Source: Rotaria socialis (taxonomy: Eukaryota; Rotifera; Eurotatoria; Philodinida; Philodinidae). Taken from it: a stretch of 64,000 bases of DNA. Shown here piece after piece: positions 22,901 through 35,806 of this stretch. A model generated the notes under the pieces. The model searched no databases. It saw only the letters and a list, made by a program, of their open reading frames with translations, and was not told the origin of the DNA. The position numbers were made by a program, and so were the translations under genes. Where the stretch lies: contig CAJNYU010003233.1 of assembly GCA_905331475.1 (NCBI GenBank), forward strand, positions 1 through 64,000, in the 5' to 3' direction. Numbering within the stretch: position 1 is the first letter of the stretch; each line of letters begins with the position of its first letter.

Positions 22901-24050
22901 GAGAAACATTACAAGATAGGTCATATATGTAGGAGATTTATTAGTAATTGTCGCTTATAACAAAAATGCAATTCAGGTAAAATGAGTTTCATATCCCTTA
23001 AATATATTCTAAACAGTTATATGTTATATATCTGTTCTAGTGAACTAGGAACATGAAAATTCACGTACTGCGATTTGACTTAAAGATAATTCGTAAAATC
23101 TCAACAGTATATAGTTTATAACTAAATGAAGGATTATCTCATTTAGAAAAATGAACGACAAACTCTAACTGATCGATTGGCTAACAAAAATTCTCAAGTG
23201 TGTATTTATGTTGGTATCGTTCGTACTGGTGGATTAAAAGTAAGTTTTATTTCGTTTGAATAGCATGCGACTCTATTTCAATCTCGACAGGATGCTCGTT
23301 TAAATTATCCATCAAAAGTTGGTGTTAGCACCTATGCAAAATTATCATTGTCATTTCTATGATGAAAAAGAATCCGTGCAAAACCGACGCATGAAGTATT
23401 ACCTGGTAAATCACTATTAGGTAATGGTTTACTTCAATCATCTAATTCAACAGCAGAAAAAGTGGCGCGAATAGAAAAAATTCACAAGACAAAACTTACA
23501 ACAATTCTTTCGTCGAATTAAATTAAAAATTTTATTTTTTATAGAAGCCAATACTTAGTTCCTTGTTGCATAACAATGATGTTAATAATTACCGTATAAA
23601 GTTCTATTTAAACTCAGGTCGAACAGTACGATCCGTATAAGGTTATTTTACGACTATTTTCCGGGCGGAAGTTTGCCGTAATATCTGGTGCAGTAATACG
23701 GGCCGTATGATCATGAGAGTACAAAGCACAAGCAGCCGTAAACCATGAAAACTCAGTCCCGTTTACGGTGCCGTATTACTGTGCCAGGTATTACGGGCAA
23801 ATAGGGCCTATTTACTGCCGTAAATATACCGCTTTGACATCGTTTACCGTGGAAAAACAGACTGCAAACGAGTCCGTTTTGATCAACCTGGGAAGTTCAG
23901 ATAGTTACAATGTCTTCGTTTATTTAATTTAAATCACAAAAGTTATGATTGTAGATCTAGTCTAGTTCTTTGTTTTTTCTTCTTTGCTTGTAACGATACA
24001 AAGTAAAATACCTTGGGTTCGAATTCATTTATCATTTCAGTTTTCCGTGA
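22900..24050 (+). pseudogene. Inverted, internally deleted copy of C2CD3 pieces
   Basis: Read on the plus strand this repeats parts of the minus-strand C2CD3 gene. Positions about 22920-23365 match the reverse complement of 31380-30960, including exon-intron borders (for example AAATTCTCAAGTGTGTATTT). After a jump with no counterpart for 30960-26580, positions about 23370-24050 match 26580-26165, the last exon, stop codon and 3' flank. Numerous substitutions and small frame losses make it non-functional. A later 280-bp element (copy C) sits inside it, while the matching site in the intact gene is empty. It is a duplicated host-gene fragment, inverted relative to its source about 3 kb away, that lost about 4.4 kb of the middle. 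Confidence 0.85.
23613..23892. mobile_element. CGTATAC-rich inverted-repeat element, copy C, with an empty site known
   Basis: 280 bp from CTCAGGTCGAACAGTACG to the inverse of CCCAGGTTGATC. The uninterrupted sequence at the homologous place in the intact C2CD3 3' flank (near 26315-26330, reverse strand, TTCTATTTGAAGTTCAG) shows it inserted at this point with about 2 bp (AA) duplicated. Confidence 0.75.
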
Positions 24051-24113
24051 ACATTTTGATTATTTATTGAAACCGAACGTACGGGCAAACAGAATAAGTG
24101 TGAACTTTGCGAG

Positions 24114-24343
24114 TAGTGGCGGCGCCNTATTGCTTTAAGTTGTATATGTGTATTAAGATATTATCAATAAATATAAAGTAGCTGATATTTTTAAACGTGA
24201 ATTCGCATGTTTTGATTCTTTATTCAGATTAAAAAGCACTCTTAGATAGTATAATAGATTCGAAAGACTTGCACTGTATTATATGAAACTTTCATAGGTT
24301 GGGGCTGAGCCCCCTCAGTTCGAAATTCCTGGCGCCGCCGCTA
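24114..24343. mobile_element. 230-bp GC-ended hAT-type MITE
   Basis: Ends TAGTGGCGGCGCC and, inverted, TAGCGGCGGCGCC lie between perfect 8-bp duplications TTTGCGAG at 24106-24113 and 24344-24351. The interior is AT-rich apart from a GGGGCTGAGCCCC hairpin near the right end. The undetermined base at 24127 lies just after the left GC-rich end, where assembly is likely to fail. Confidence 0.85.
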
Positions 24344-24644
24344 TTTGCGAGTTTGATAATGATGATCGCGGATGACGTAAAAATCATCTGCTTTTTTGCA
24401 CTTGCATATCTAAATCATCAAGAAAGTGTAGCTTATCTTATATATGACTACGTTTTACTTGGTTTTATAATTCGCTTGTGGGTGAACAACGTTGAAATCA
24501 TAATTCATTTCATCGATAGAATATGGCCGCTTATTCATAAATACATCAGCACTTATACGATCATTAAGATGAAATAAAGTTCAAAAACAATTCCACTTGA
24601 TAAATGCGTTGTCTTAAGTGTCTTATTTCTCAAGATTTTAGAGC

Positions 24645-24971
24645 TTGCAGTTGCGCACTTTGGTCAAATGTCAGGGAACACCAATTTATGTATTTAGTGA
24701 TGATACGCCGTCTTTGAAAGCTTTATTGGCTTTGATGAAAATGACGAATGATTCGATTGCTTACAGGTTTGCGCCCGACCACCAAATGCCAAAAAATATT
24801 ATAAGAGTCCTAGGAATTAGAGTCCGCTATATACCTAATTCACGTGCGATCTGTTATTGGTCATATACATTACTGAATGTTATGAAAATAGTAGATAAAA
24901 AAAATCATTTTTTGCAATTTTTGGTACGATATATGTATGGCTTAAATATTGAAATTGAAGTTTCTCCATAG
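24645..24971 (+). other. Unrecognised open frame, possibly an old exon
   Basis: A 108-residue open frame follows an acceptor-like TTTTAG just upstream. Its first half (GTPIYVFSDDTPSLKALLAL, later HQMPKNIIRVLGIRVRYIPN) alternates hydrophobic strands and helices more like a real domain than chance, faintly like a thioredoxin fold. The end decays into low-quality sequence. No family is claimed; it may be a gene remnant. Confidence 0.3.
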
Positions 24972-25172
24972 AAGAAGTCAAATTTCAATTCAATTATTCA
25001 TTGAATTGAATCATTGCCATATTTGAGTAGTTAGACAAATATTCAAAAATTTCATTTATTAGAAAGAAAAGAAAAAATTAAAACTAACATATATAATTAT
25101 ATTCTCTAACAATTACAAATTATAGCATTATTGATAATTTTCATACAAGAAAAGGCTGTTGATTATCACAAC

Positions 25173-25793
25173 CTATGTATTCGTTACGGGATAAGTAATA
25201 CCAAGTTGAGCACTTAACATTTGTATTGTCTTTTCATATTCTTGATTTAGATTTGTTGCTTGTTGAAGAGCAAATTTTAGATCGTTAACTTCTTCAAAAA
25301 AGCCACCATCAAGTACACTCAATTTTTTACGCATATCTTCATATCGTCGTTCTAATTTAATCATATGTTTTTGAGCAACAGCAGCTCGTCTTTCAGCTTG
25401 TTCTTTTTCTTTTTGACATCGAATTAAACGACGTTCATAATCTTCAACGAGTGCCGATGGAGGTGATGTTTGAAATTGTTGTTCTTGTCGATGACGAATA
25501 GATTCATTCTCATATTTGCTTAATAATTCATTTTGAGCATTGACAAGACGATGTAAACGAGCTTCTTCGTGCAAAGATGCTGGTGGTTTTTGAGGTTCTG
25601 ATGGATATGGACGACGTTGAATAGTAATATCAGTTTGACATGAAATTGAACATGAACGAGTATGATCGAGATTTTTCTCTGCAATAGTTTTTTCAAGAAA
25701 ATTAATATGATTTTTAAGTTGAACTATTTTTGCTTTGAGTTGTTTATGTTCATGACTTAAAAATACACACATATGAACCGGTGGCATATTCAT
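25173..25793 (-). CDS. Small coiled-coil protein resembling the CEP290 C terminus
   Basis: A single exon of 206 residues. In-frame stops lie upstream of the first ATG, so it stands alone. Coiled-coil heptads run through residues about 14-45, 75-105 and 115-200. Residues 160-199 (LDGGFFEEVNDLKFALQQ then KTIQMLSAQLGI) closely follow the extreme C terminus of animal CEP290 (recalled as DPEFFEEIEDLKYNYKEE then KKLSEQLGV). CEP290 has about 2,480 residues in humans and organises the ciliary transition zone. Here the N-terminal nine-tenths is absent, so this is either a split-off CEP290 tail or a member of a family sharing that end module. It lies 612 bp downstream of C2CD3 on the same strand. Its promoter region falls in an inverted repeat found again at 37488-37844. 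Confidence 0.6.
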   Translation of the reverse strand: MNMPPVHMCVFLSHEHKQLKAKIVQLKNHINFLEKTIAEKNLDHTRSCSISCQTDITIQRRPYPSEPQKPPASLHEEARLHRLVNAQNELLSKYENESIRHRQEQQFQTSPPSALVEDYERRLIRCQKEKEQAERRAAVAQKHMIKLERRYEDMRKKLSVLDGGFFEEVNDLKFALQQATNLNQEYEKTIQMLSAQLGITYPVTNT

Positions 25794-25821
25794 TTTGTTT
25801 GATAATCATATCTAAAAATAT

Positions 25822-26172
25822 AAAATTTTCATTTAGTTCTTTTTATGTATACAACGAGAAAAGAATTCTATATGTAACGATTCAACCACGTGTTTGTTAT
25901 TGAACATAATAACGGTTCAATTTTGTTTTTGATTTAAATCGATACAGAACATATAATCACCGAATAGTGTTTTGAAAATTCGATGAAATAAATACTTTGA
26001 TATCATCGATGTTCATATCGTGGGTGTGATAGAATAAATGTGAGACACGAGGTCACTGTTTCGCAGACTAAGCGTTGATTTTTGAAAATCGCTTGGCCTC
26101 TGAAGCTGTGCTCTAGAAGTCAAACATAGCTGGTCGTACTATCCACTTCACCCTTTCTTTTTGAAAAAACAA
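25822..26172. repeat. Left arm of a 350-bp inverted repeat bracketing C2CD3
   Basis: Nearly identical to the reverse complement of 37488-37844, with only a few differences by eye. It starts just upstream of the CEP290-like gene and ends in the C2CD3 3' flank (TTGAAAAAACAA). It has no terminal repeats of a transposon. Confidence 0.85.
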
Positions 26173-26405
26173 TTAAAATAATAAATTAATTCAAACCCAA
26201 ATTATTTTATTTTGTATCGTTACAAGGAAAGAAGAAAAAACAAAGAACTAGACTAGATCTACAATCATAACTTTTGTGATTTAAATTAAATAAACGAATA
26301 CATTGTAACTATCTGAACTTCAAATAGAACTTTATACGTTAATAACATCACTGTTATACAACAAGAAACTAAATATTGGTTTCTATAAAAAATAAAGTTT
26401 TTAAT

Positions 26406-29400
26406 TTAATTCGACGAAGGAATTGTTGTAGGTTTTGTCTTTTGAATTTTTTCTATTCGTGCCATGTTTTCTGCTGTTGAATTAGATGATTGAAGTAAAC
26501 CATTACCTACTGGTGATTTACCAGGTAATAACTCACGCGTCGGTTTTGCACGGATTCTTTCATATATTGTTTTCATCACATCATTCGATGATGATGATCT
26601 GGAACTAGTCGTTGTAGCCTATTTTAAATGAGCAATTTTTTTCTAATCAAAACGAGAGAAGAAAAATTGTTTAGTGATTTACCGAAGAAATATTTGTAGT
26701 TGAAACTACTCGTGAAACATGTTTCAATGATTCGTCCAATTCACGCATGTTTTGAAATGAATTCGGAAGTCCTCGATCAATAAATGCTAAATGTGGACTA
26801 CGACTTGGTAGCTATACAAAGTAGATAACAAAAAACTCGATTTAATACCTGAAGAAAAGAAAAAGGTTCATATACTTGTTTTGTATTTGAATGATCATTT
26901 AGTGTTGATGGTAATACTTTATGTGCATTTGCATCATGTTTACGTTGTTGTTCTAACCAATTTTTACCAATAACTGATGTGTCAGAAGTAAATGATTCTT
27001 GTATTTGTGTTGGCCGCTCCGGTGATGTTGATCGTGATGACGATGATGAAGATGAAGATGAAAGTGATTGACGTTCAATCGATGGTGATGTCTTATGTTG
27101 ATTCGTCCAGGATGAAGATATTTCTCGTGGAAGTGGTTGTTGTTGATTATCATTCGTTGATTCAGTTGAAAATATATTACGACGTACGTCAGATTTCGGT
27201 GATAAATTATCATTCAATCGTTCTGAATTCATTTCCTGAGAGTCTATGGGGAAAGGCATTGTCTTATTTGATGGACAACTTTGTTCGATACCAATACCAT
27301 TTTGTTCTTCTCGATGTGTAGAAGTTTCGTCTACATCTAGTATTGGCGGTGGTAGAGATTGTGTGACAGTTGCAGGCGTTATCGCACGGTGATTAGTAGG
27401 AGGAAGATCATAAGATGGATTAATTTGATCATGGTTATTATCTTCTTCATCAGACGACGCTACTGAATCATTTTGATGTTGTTCTTCGTGTGATTCACTG
27501 TTTAATATAAAATGAATAAATTTTATTTAGTCAAATCTAAGCATTTATCAAAGATTATTATCGATGTATATCAGTTACAGAAGGTTCCCTCATTTGGTTA
27601 CAAAGAGTTTTATTTTTGGGAAAAAATCCTATCGTTTCAATCCCTGCAATAACTTACGTCATATGTTCAGTAATTTTAAAAGCAGTATGTGGTGATCCCT
27701 CTGCTATTTGAAATTCATTTGTTGAAATAAAGTTTGGTAATGCGGGTAGTGGAGGTGAACTGTTCGTTGCTTCCACTTTAGTTGATAATGATCTTGAAGG
27801 TGGAGATGTTGGTGGACTAAGTCTTTTTTCCACTGTAGTTAATAATGAAGTTGCAGCTGGTGCTGATGCTTTATTAAAAAACTCCTTTGATGTTTCAAGT
27901 AACTGATTCGCTCTTGTCATAAGTTCTTGTGCCCGACGAAGTTTGTCATTGTGTGACGAAAGCACATCACTTACATTAAGACCATTACTCATTAATGGTC
28001 GACCACTTAAAGATTCAGGAAAATGCTCTAATAAATCAGTTTGAATAGTTGTTGTTGTCGAACGTGTCGTATCTATGTCTGAACGAGCTGAATTTGTATT
28101 TAATGGTAAGCTGAGTGGTGACACTATTAATGGTGGTGGTGGTACACTTTGACAACGGTTTGTTATCATCGTTGATGGGGGTTGTTTATCTTTTGAAGCT
28201 GTATCTGAACCCGAATGTAAACGAGCTTTTAATCGCTCAGTTATAACATCAAGTTCACCTAATTGACGTCTACAAGAAATAAAGTAAATTTATATAGAAC
28301 ATGGCACGCATTCAGTTCAAATCAAATATGTTCTCTGAATGAGACATTAGACGATGAAAACTTCTAGATTTATACGCAAATATTGAATCTTTGTTACTTT
28401 CATAATATCTCAAAACGGATAACTTACTGAAGATTATTCATTAGAAATGATTTTTTATTATTGTTGCTGTTGTCATCATCTATCATCGATGGATTAAAAG
28501 TTGTAGAAAACCCAGTACTCTAGAATATTTCAATATAACAATCAAATTAATAAATCGTAACCTTTTCTCTCTTCACGTACAGTTCTTGCTGAAAGATCAT
28601 TGCTAAACCTAGATGATGTATTACCACTGATTGTCGATGTTGAACGATGCGAAATGGTTGTAGTTTCATTTTCATTTGACTTATATTTAAAACGTTTTAA
28701 TTCTAAAAGATCTTCTTGTGGTACAATACTAATTTTTAATTGTCCTTGAATATTCCTAATCGTATCAGTAATATTATACCAACCAGATATTTGTTGTAAA
28801 CCAGAAAGTAATGCACTTAAATCAATAGATACAAAGCCAAGAACTGTATCACCTGATTTTTCTATTCAATCAAATGAAGAGTGTATCATTTTCATGCCTA
28901 AAGAATAACTTCAGCGATCACTTACCAGGTACCGTTTCAATATCAGCATTCACTTTATGCCAAACTTTCAAAATAAATGTTTTTTTCTCATTGAATAAAT
29001 GTTCAACAGATAATTTAACTGCTTGCTGATGATTCCATATAGGTTTACAAGTTGATTTTAGAATTTGCGTACGACATAGGTGATGTGTATCAGCTGTGGA
29101 ATACGAAACATATGGATTTGGTGGAACATGTGCATTTCTTTAAAAACAAATTAAACGTTTAACAGTAAAAGAAAACACTTTCACTTGCTCTTGTTTAGAA
29201 TAAACATCAGGTAAATGTGCTGCTTGTTCAATATTTATTACCACGGAGAAAACATTGTTTGTTATTGTACGAAGTGCATGATCATGACTGGTTATATTTG
29301 AATGATGACGATCCACATAAATATCAAGTTCACGATCATTGGAAGCATCGATATCATCTCGACTCTAAAAAATCGAAAAAGATTTATTCAAAACAAAGAT

Positions 29401-32400
29401 AAATAAAAACGATTCGACAGGAATGAAAACGAAGTATAATTGCTTAGAAAATTATCCTTCTTATTAGTAAGAACATTCTGGATATGTTTTCGCTGTGCAA
29501 ATCAAACGAGCAATACTTTCATAATAAGCTTCTAACTCGCTAAGATTAAAATGAGTCTAGAAAAATATACCCGTAATTCATTGAAATCTTTTGACTTATC
29601 AATTGTTACGTGAACTTGAGCAAAAGCTCCACCTAAATCTTTGGCTCCATGTTTAAACATTGGTAGAATTGCATTTAATCGATGAGTTTTTCTCTTTCTG
29701 TCACATAATGAATTTAGATCGACATAAATCGATCCAATTAGTTTATCTGTCGATGATACGGATGGTGAATAATCATATGAGTCATTGTCACTGGTCCAAA
29801 TTTGTACTTCTAATTTTTCTTCACGTAAATACCATAGAAACGGTGCACTACATAAAAATAAATGATCTTTGCTGAATTTCAATTCACAGATAACATTATG
29901 TCTATCAACGATTGGTTTTTTTCGTTTAGATATAATTGGCACTAAGAAGAAAACATGAATTAAAAAGCTTGATGAGTTCTTTTTTCTCTTTCAAATACTT
30001 TTGTCATAAAGTCGATATTGCACAAAAACACTTGTTCGATCATCGATACGATCTTTGCCTGGTCGAGTTGCAAGTTGAATAGGAAATTGAATACGATCAA
30101 TTGCCATTGTTATTAAACATCCAAGATCTTTTTGATCTAAACAAAATCAAAGTATTTAATCTGAATGTTGATTTTGAAAGGAAATTTACCATCAAGAAAA
30201 TTTTCTTCATCAATATAATCATTATCAAGCCAACCAAGTGTTTTAGCAGATTCAATAATACGTGAACGATCATCCTGTTGACCAAAACGAACAGATAATT
30301 CCAAGCCACCAACACAATGCTCCGATGGATCAGACGCTACTGCAGATGTCCGAACACGATTAGCACTAGCTAATGGATACCAACCTTTAATTCCTATTTA
30401 AAAAAAAGAAAGAAGCGATTAACTTAAGACAGGGGAAATTAAAATTGATGAGCTTTTTATTAGAGTCTTCTAGTCGAAATATACCTGTATGTCGAGATAT
30501 TAAATCTTTTAACGAAATCGTACAATAACATAAATGAATATCTAATGGTCGTTTATCGATCTCTTGAGTTGCATCAGTTGTTCCACTCATTTGATGATAA
30601 ACATCTATTTTTAATTCTCCATGTTCCAATATCTCAGCAAGAGATATTGTATGAGTGCGATTGTCATTCCATATCAGTGGAACTGGAAAATCAATAGAAT
30701 GATTGAATTCAGGTACAAAACTTCGAGCGATTGTTCGTGTTGCTCGAGATTCCTTTGGATGGTAAAAAAAATAAAAGATCATGGATTAAATCCAAATATA
30801 CACAGATTAACATGGAGAGAAGCTTATTTTAATACTCGGATTAGTCTATAGATTGAGATCGACAGAAACACCACATAACTAGTCGAGCTTTTACTTCATC
30901 TATTTATAGACTTATCCCAGATTGAATGAAATTTTAGTTGTAACTCAAAAATATATATTTTACCGTTTCCGATAGAAATGATAATGATAATTTTGCGTAG
31001 GTATTAACGCCAACTTGTGATGGATAATTTAAACGAGCATCATGTCGAGATTGAGACAGAGTCGCATGCTATTCAAACGAAATATGTAACAATATAGAAC
31101 ATTGAAATAAGACTTACTTTTAATCCACAAGCCCGAATGATACCAACAGAAATACACACTTGAGAATTTTTGTTAGCCAATCGATCAGTCAGAGTTTGTC
31201 GTTCATTTTTCTAAATGAGATAATCCTTCTTTTAATTATAAACTATATATTGTTGAGATTTTACGAATTATCTTTAAGTCAAACCGCAGTACGTGAATTT
31301 TCATATTTCTAGTTTACCTGAATTATATTTTTGTTATAAGTGACAGTCACTAATAAATCTCCTCCGTATGTGACTGGCAGAGTGTGTCGAGATTGTTCAC
31401 GTTTTGGTTCTTCACGGACAATTTCAAGAGGTATACGAAATGATTGAGTTGATTTATTATCTCTATCGGGATTCATCATTGTTGTCATACCACATAATTT
31501 TGCAGCTGGTAATTTTGCCTAGGTAAATAATAAGAAAAGTCAGTCTTTATTTTTGGAATAAATAAACAAAAATTTACTTTAGCTAAAAGTTGATCACGAA
31601 CATTCGGATAATAGAAACGGGACCAAACTTCAAATGGAATACAAGTTTCAATCGTTGATGGTGATTGACAAGCTTAAAAAATGAAAAAAGCAGTGTTAAA
31701 TTTCAATTATTTCGTCGATATTACCAGAATAAAAATATTTATGTAAAACATCGGTCGGTGCAAGTATATAACGAAATTTATTAGTATCATGAAATGTTGG
31801 ATCTGATGTACACAATGTTGTTGGCGTACGTATTTGACGAAATTCAAATGGTTTTATTGAATTAACATTCACTGATTGTTCTTGTTGAACAGGAAATAAA
31901 TATTGTATAAAGCAATCACTCTCGCCCCAAACCATAGATTCAAATGCACGTAAGCCATTTATACTTTCAATTAATACTTCAAAACAATGTTCAGCTAATG
32001 TTGCGTGATCATTGTTATTGGGGTTTGTCGGCGATTTTTGACAGATCGATGGAGACGATGATTCTTTACTAGCATGTGCAATTTGTATAGCTGTTATCTG
32101 ATCAGATGTACCCATAGCCAATAGAATTTGAAGATCACCATGAGATTTATTTATAGTTGTAAAAGGATCAATGATAGGTAGCCATGAGTCAACACCTACG
32201 ACTGGATATTGACCACGTAAAAGAACTTGACTAATTTGTCTATCTTTGAATGATGTATAAAATTGTTCTAAGGATATTTTAATAATGCCAATTATTATAT
32301 CAGCGGGACCAGAAATCTTCTTATCCCACACTTCAATTATAATAAAATTATTGTGCATTTTTTCTAATGCTGATTTTGTCAGTAATATTGGAATTTTCTA

Positions 32401-35400
32401 AAACGCAAAATTTGTCCTATAGGAATTTATTTTCTCTATTTTAAGTCCTGATTGATAAAGATCAGATGAATTTCTTCTTTTCTGCGTTCTTCGATCAAAC
32501 ATACGTAAGTATCAAGACTTCAACTTATTTTAATCACTCGAAGTGTTCTTATTTCAAGAGTTTATTTCTCTTCAGGGCAATCCTTTGTTTTAAGGGGGAA
32601 AATCTGCATTATGAATAGAATCAAGCAGCTATTCTATTTTAAACTCTATATCGAACCTGTTCAAAATTAAATTTTGGTGATAAACTACCCCAGCAAACGA
32701 TGGATGTAATTGGTTCTTCATTCCAAAATGCACGACAAACAAAATATGGATTTCGTGATAAATTATCTAAATTAAAAGACGAAATAGTAAATTAAAAATT
32801 GTAAAAGTCGAATTTCTGTTTAATAACTACTATTTGATATTTGTAAAATATTTCGTGCTTCACTAATCGAAAGAAATACTTGTACAACGAATCCATCGTT
32901 TAAATCCGATGTTGATTCATGTGCCATAAATCCTTCACTTGAAAATGCTTTTGGTAATTGTAGATCATTATTGGGATTTATGATAATTTGTTTTGATTTC
33001 TTTTTAAACTTTTTAATTTTTCCAGTGCGTTGTTTCTTAGGTTTATTTTGTTCGATAAGGCGAATCCGATCAAGTTCAAGTTTAAAATTTGTAGCATCAG
33101 AATCAAGCTCAATCAGTACATGTAAATGTCCTATGGAAAATTTTTTCGATATTTTATTCGGAATTTTCTGTTGATTCATTTGTGTACGATCAATAACATT
33201 TAAATTTTGTTCTAAATGTAAACTATCAGCTTTCAATATATGACGAAGTGGCAGAACAGCAAAACCAATTTGCTCCGGAGCTGTTGAACCCGACATACGA
33301 CTATAAACTTTAAAGATTAACAATGAACGCCACCAATTTTTTAAAATTGGTTCATTCAATAAACACGGATATGTTGATATATGTGAAAATGAAATGTCAT
33401 TATTGGCTTCAAAACGTTTCGATGCTATTTTCATGACTTGTGTTGCTTCATTTTTTGGACCATCACGACTATTGGCAATAACAGGAAATTGATATTCAAT
33501 AAAATATGTTCTATTTGTAGAAGTAAAAGCAAATTTTAAGCGTTATGTTTTTATAGAGAGTTTTACTTACGTTGCACGTTTACTTTTATTTGTTCGACCA
33601 AACGAGGAATGCGATGGAGATTCTCGATCGTTGTTCAAAATATTCAAACGTAACTGATCAATACGAACACGTGCTGTACGTACAAAACTTAATAAGTGAA
33701 TACGTTCTGCGCCAAGACTATCATCATCATGACTTTCTAAATAAAATGAAAACAACTATTAGCAGCACAAATCCCAGTGAATTTAAATTGTGAAACACGA
33801 TGTAATTGATGTTGATATCCATAGAAAGATTCTTCTTTTTTTTCTATTCAATTTTGGACAAATTCTTGAGAATATATTAAGTTTTACTTCGATATGACAA
33901 CAATCATATTCGATCGTGTTTTATAAGAATATAAAAGTCTAGTACATTACCATTTCCACTATCATCTAAATCGGAACTTGGTAAATCAAATGAAACACGC
34001 GATGCTGTATCACTATCGCTACTTTGTGCTAAACTGCGACTTCTTGTTGAACGTGATCGATTCAATAATCCACTAACACGCGGTGTATTTGGACTAGGTG
34101 AACGTCCTGTTGGCGGTTTTCCATATGGATGAAGTTTATTGTTTGGTTTTGTTCTGCGTTTGTGATTATTATTATTATTATTAGTAGTAGTAGTAGTAGT
34201 AGTAGTAGTTGCAGTATCCCGTTTTCCATCGTCACCATAAAGAAGTTCATCTAATAAACTTTGTTCATGTTCAAGTCCATCGAGGTCAGTTAATATTGAA
34301 TCATTCGAATTATTAAGATCTCCCATTGAATTTACCGATGGTTTTATACCAAGCATATCACAAATATGTTCATTGTCAAGTAATAGATCAACATTATCAT
34401 CAAGCATATCTATAGGTTTATTGTCATATCGAGTACTAAGAATTTCACTATTATTATTATTGAATGAAGAGCGATTCATTGGATGAATTTCTTGATCGTT
34501 CATTGTCGTTTTTTGTAATGATGATCTCATCATATCGTCTCGAAGATGATTAGCACGTTCAATTAATGCTTCGACTAAATTACCAGCTGGTTGTTCTGTT
34601 GAAGTTTGCATACCTTTTGTTAATACAAGAGAGTAAAATAATCTATAGAAACTCATTTAATAACCTGGTTGTATATGTTTTGAATTAGTTTCATAAGTTT
34701 TGAAAGGAACTGTCGAATCAAAACGTTGTTGTTTTACTGTACTATCATTTGTATGAACAGAAGTTACATGTTCTTCATTATAAGCTCGATTCAATTGATC
34801 ATTCTATAAAATAATGAAATTTTTCGACTGAAAAATATTTCTTATAGAAACCTACTTGATTATAATCATTAGCTCCAATTGAATTACGTCGTGATGGTGG
34901 ATTACTTGCATCTGATGTAAAACTTATTGCTGCTAGATTTTCATTACTATCATAAGCTAGAAATGAAAATATTTTTGTCGATTGAGAAATCAAGAGTATA
35001 TTTTATTTACTTCCAGGCAGAACAATACGTAGTGCAATGAATATTTCACCTAATTTCTCGCCTTTATTTGTGAATATAGATTGATAACCTTTGATTGGAT
35101 TATTAATAGTCAACAGCGATAAATTTTGTACTTTGGCAATACCAATCATACGATTGCTTTCGGAATCATGTACTTTCAGAACAAGCTCTGCCGCATCTAA
35201 ATATAAAAGTATTTTCAAAGAGAACTTTTTTTTAAAAAAAATCTATTTATGTACCTGTTAAATATCGACTGAATTGTTTAAGTTCACTTCGAATATAATA
35301 TTTTCCTGTGGAACTCGGTTGATGTGAAGGTAATGGTGCAGCACCGGACACTTGAGGTCTACCATGAAAATAAAGTATACAAGTTTTAGCATTTAATTTC

Positions 35401-35806
35401 GTTTTTACTTGAATAATGCTGATGTTTCATCTTCACCCCACCATGTAACTTTAACAGTTACATATCGACTTAGACCATGATGTTTTGGATTCCAACGTAA
35501 TTTAGGTATATGACAAATAAGATTCGCATAAACAGGACCTTCCACTAATGGCGGTAAACCTGTTCGAACACAAACATCTTCTTGATTACGATTTTTTTGT
35601 TGTGATTGAGATCGAGTTCGTTGTTCTGAAAACAAATGTAGAAAAAAATTGAATTAATTCTAGTAAAATTCAAAAACCCAAGCTTCAACAGAACTAGACT
35701 TTTAATATTTAATGAATGATCGAAATTCCAAAAAGAAAATTAATCACATCGATGTTGACATACTTTTAGGTGTTGTTGAGCGCTTTCCAGTTGCTATACT
35801 AGACAT
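26406..35806 (-). CDS. C2CD3: C2CD3, multi-C2-domain centriole protein
   Basis: About 25 exons with short introns. First exons: 35806-35764, 35625-35409, 35358-35255, 35196-35011. C2CD3 works at the distal end of centrioles, where it promotes appendage assembly and ciliogenesis. Recognised blocks, recalled from the human protein, in order: GLPPLVEGPVYANL with VTWWGEDETSALF (N-terminal C2); TYDS after KLGEIFIALRI; ALIERANHLRDDMM; SFKDRQISQVLLRGQYPVV with LLAMGTSDQI; AEHCFEVLIESINGL with WGESDCFIQYLFPV; ARSFVPEFNHSIDFP; GGLELSVRFG with AKTLGWLDND; LREEKLEVQIW with LIGSIYVDL; and a last C2 (STCKPIWNHQQAVKLS, FILKVWHK). The tail is low-complexity Ser/Gln-rich, ending TTIPSSN. A poly-Asn/Thr run lies near 34170-34215. 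Frame is kept across all checked junctions, so the gene appears functional. The start MSSIATGKRSTTPK precedes a typical basic N terminus. Confidence 0.93.
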
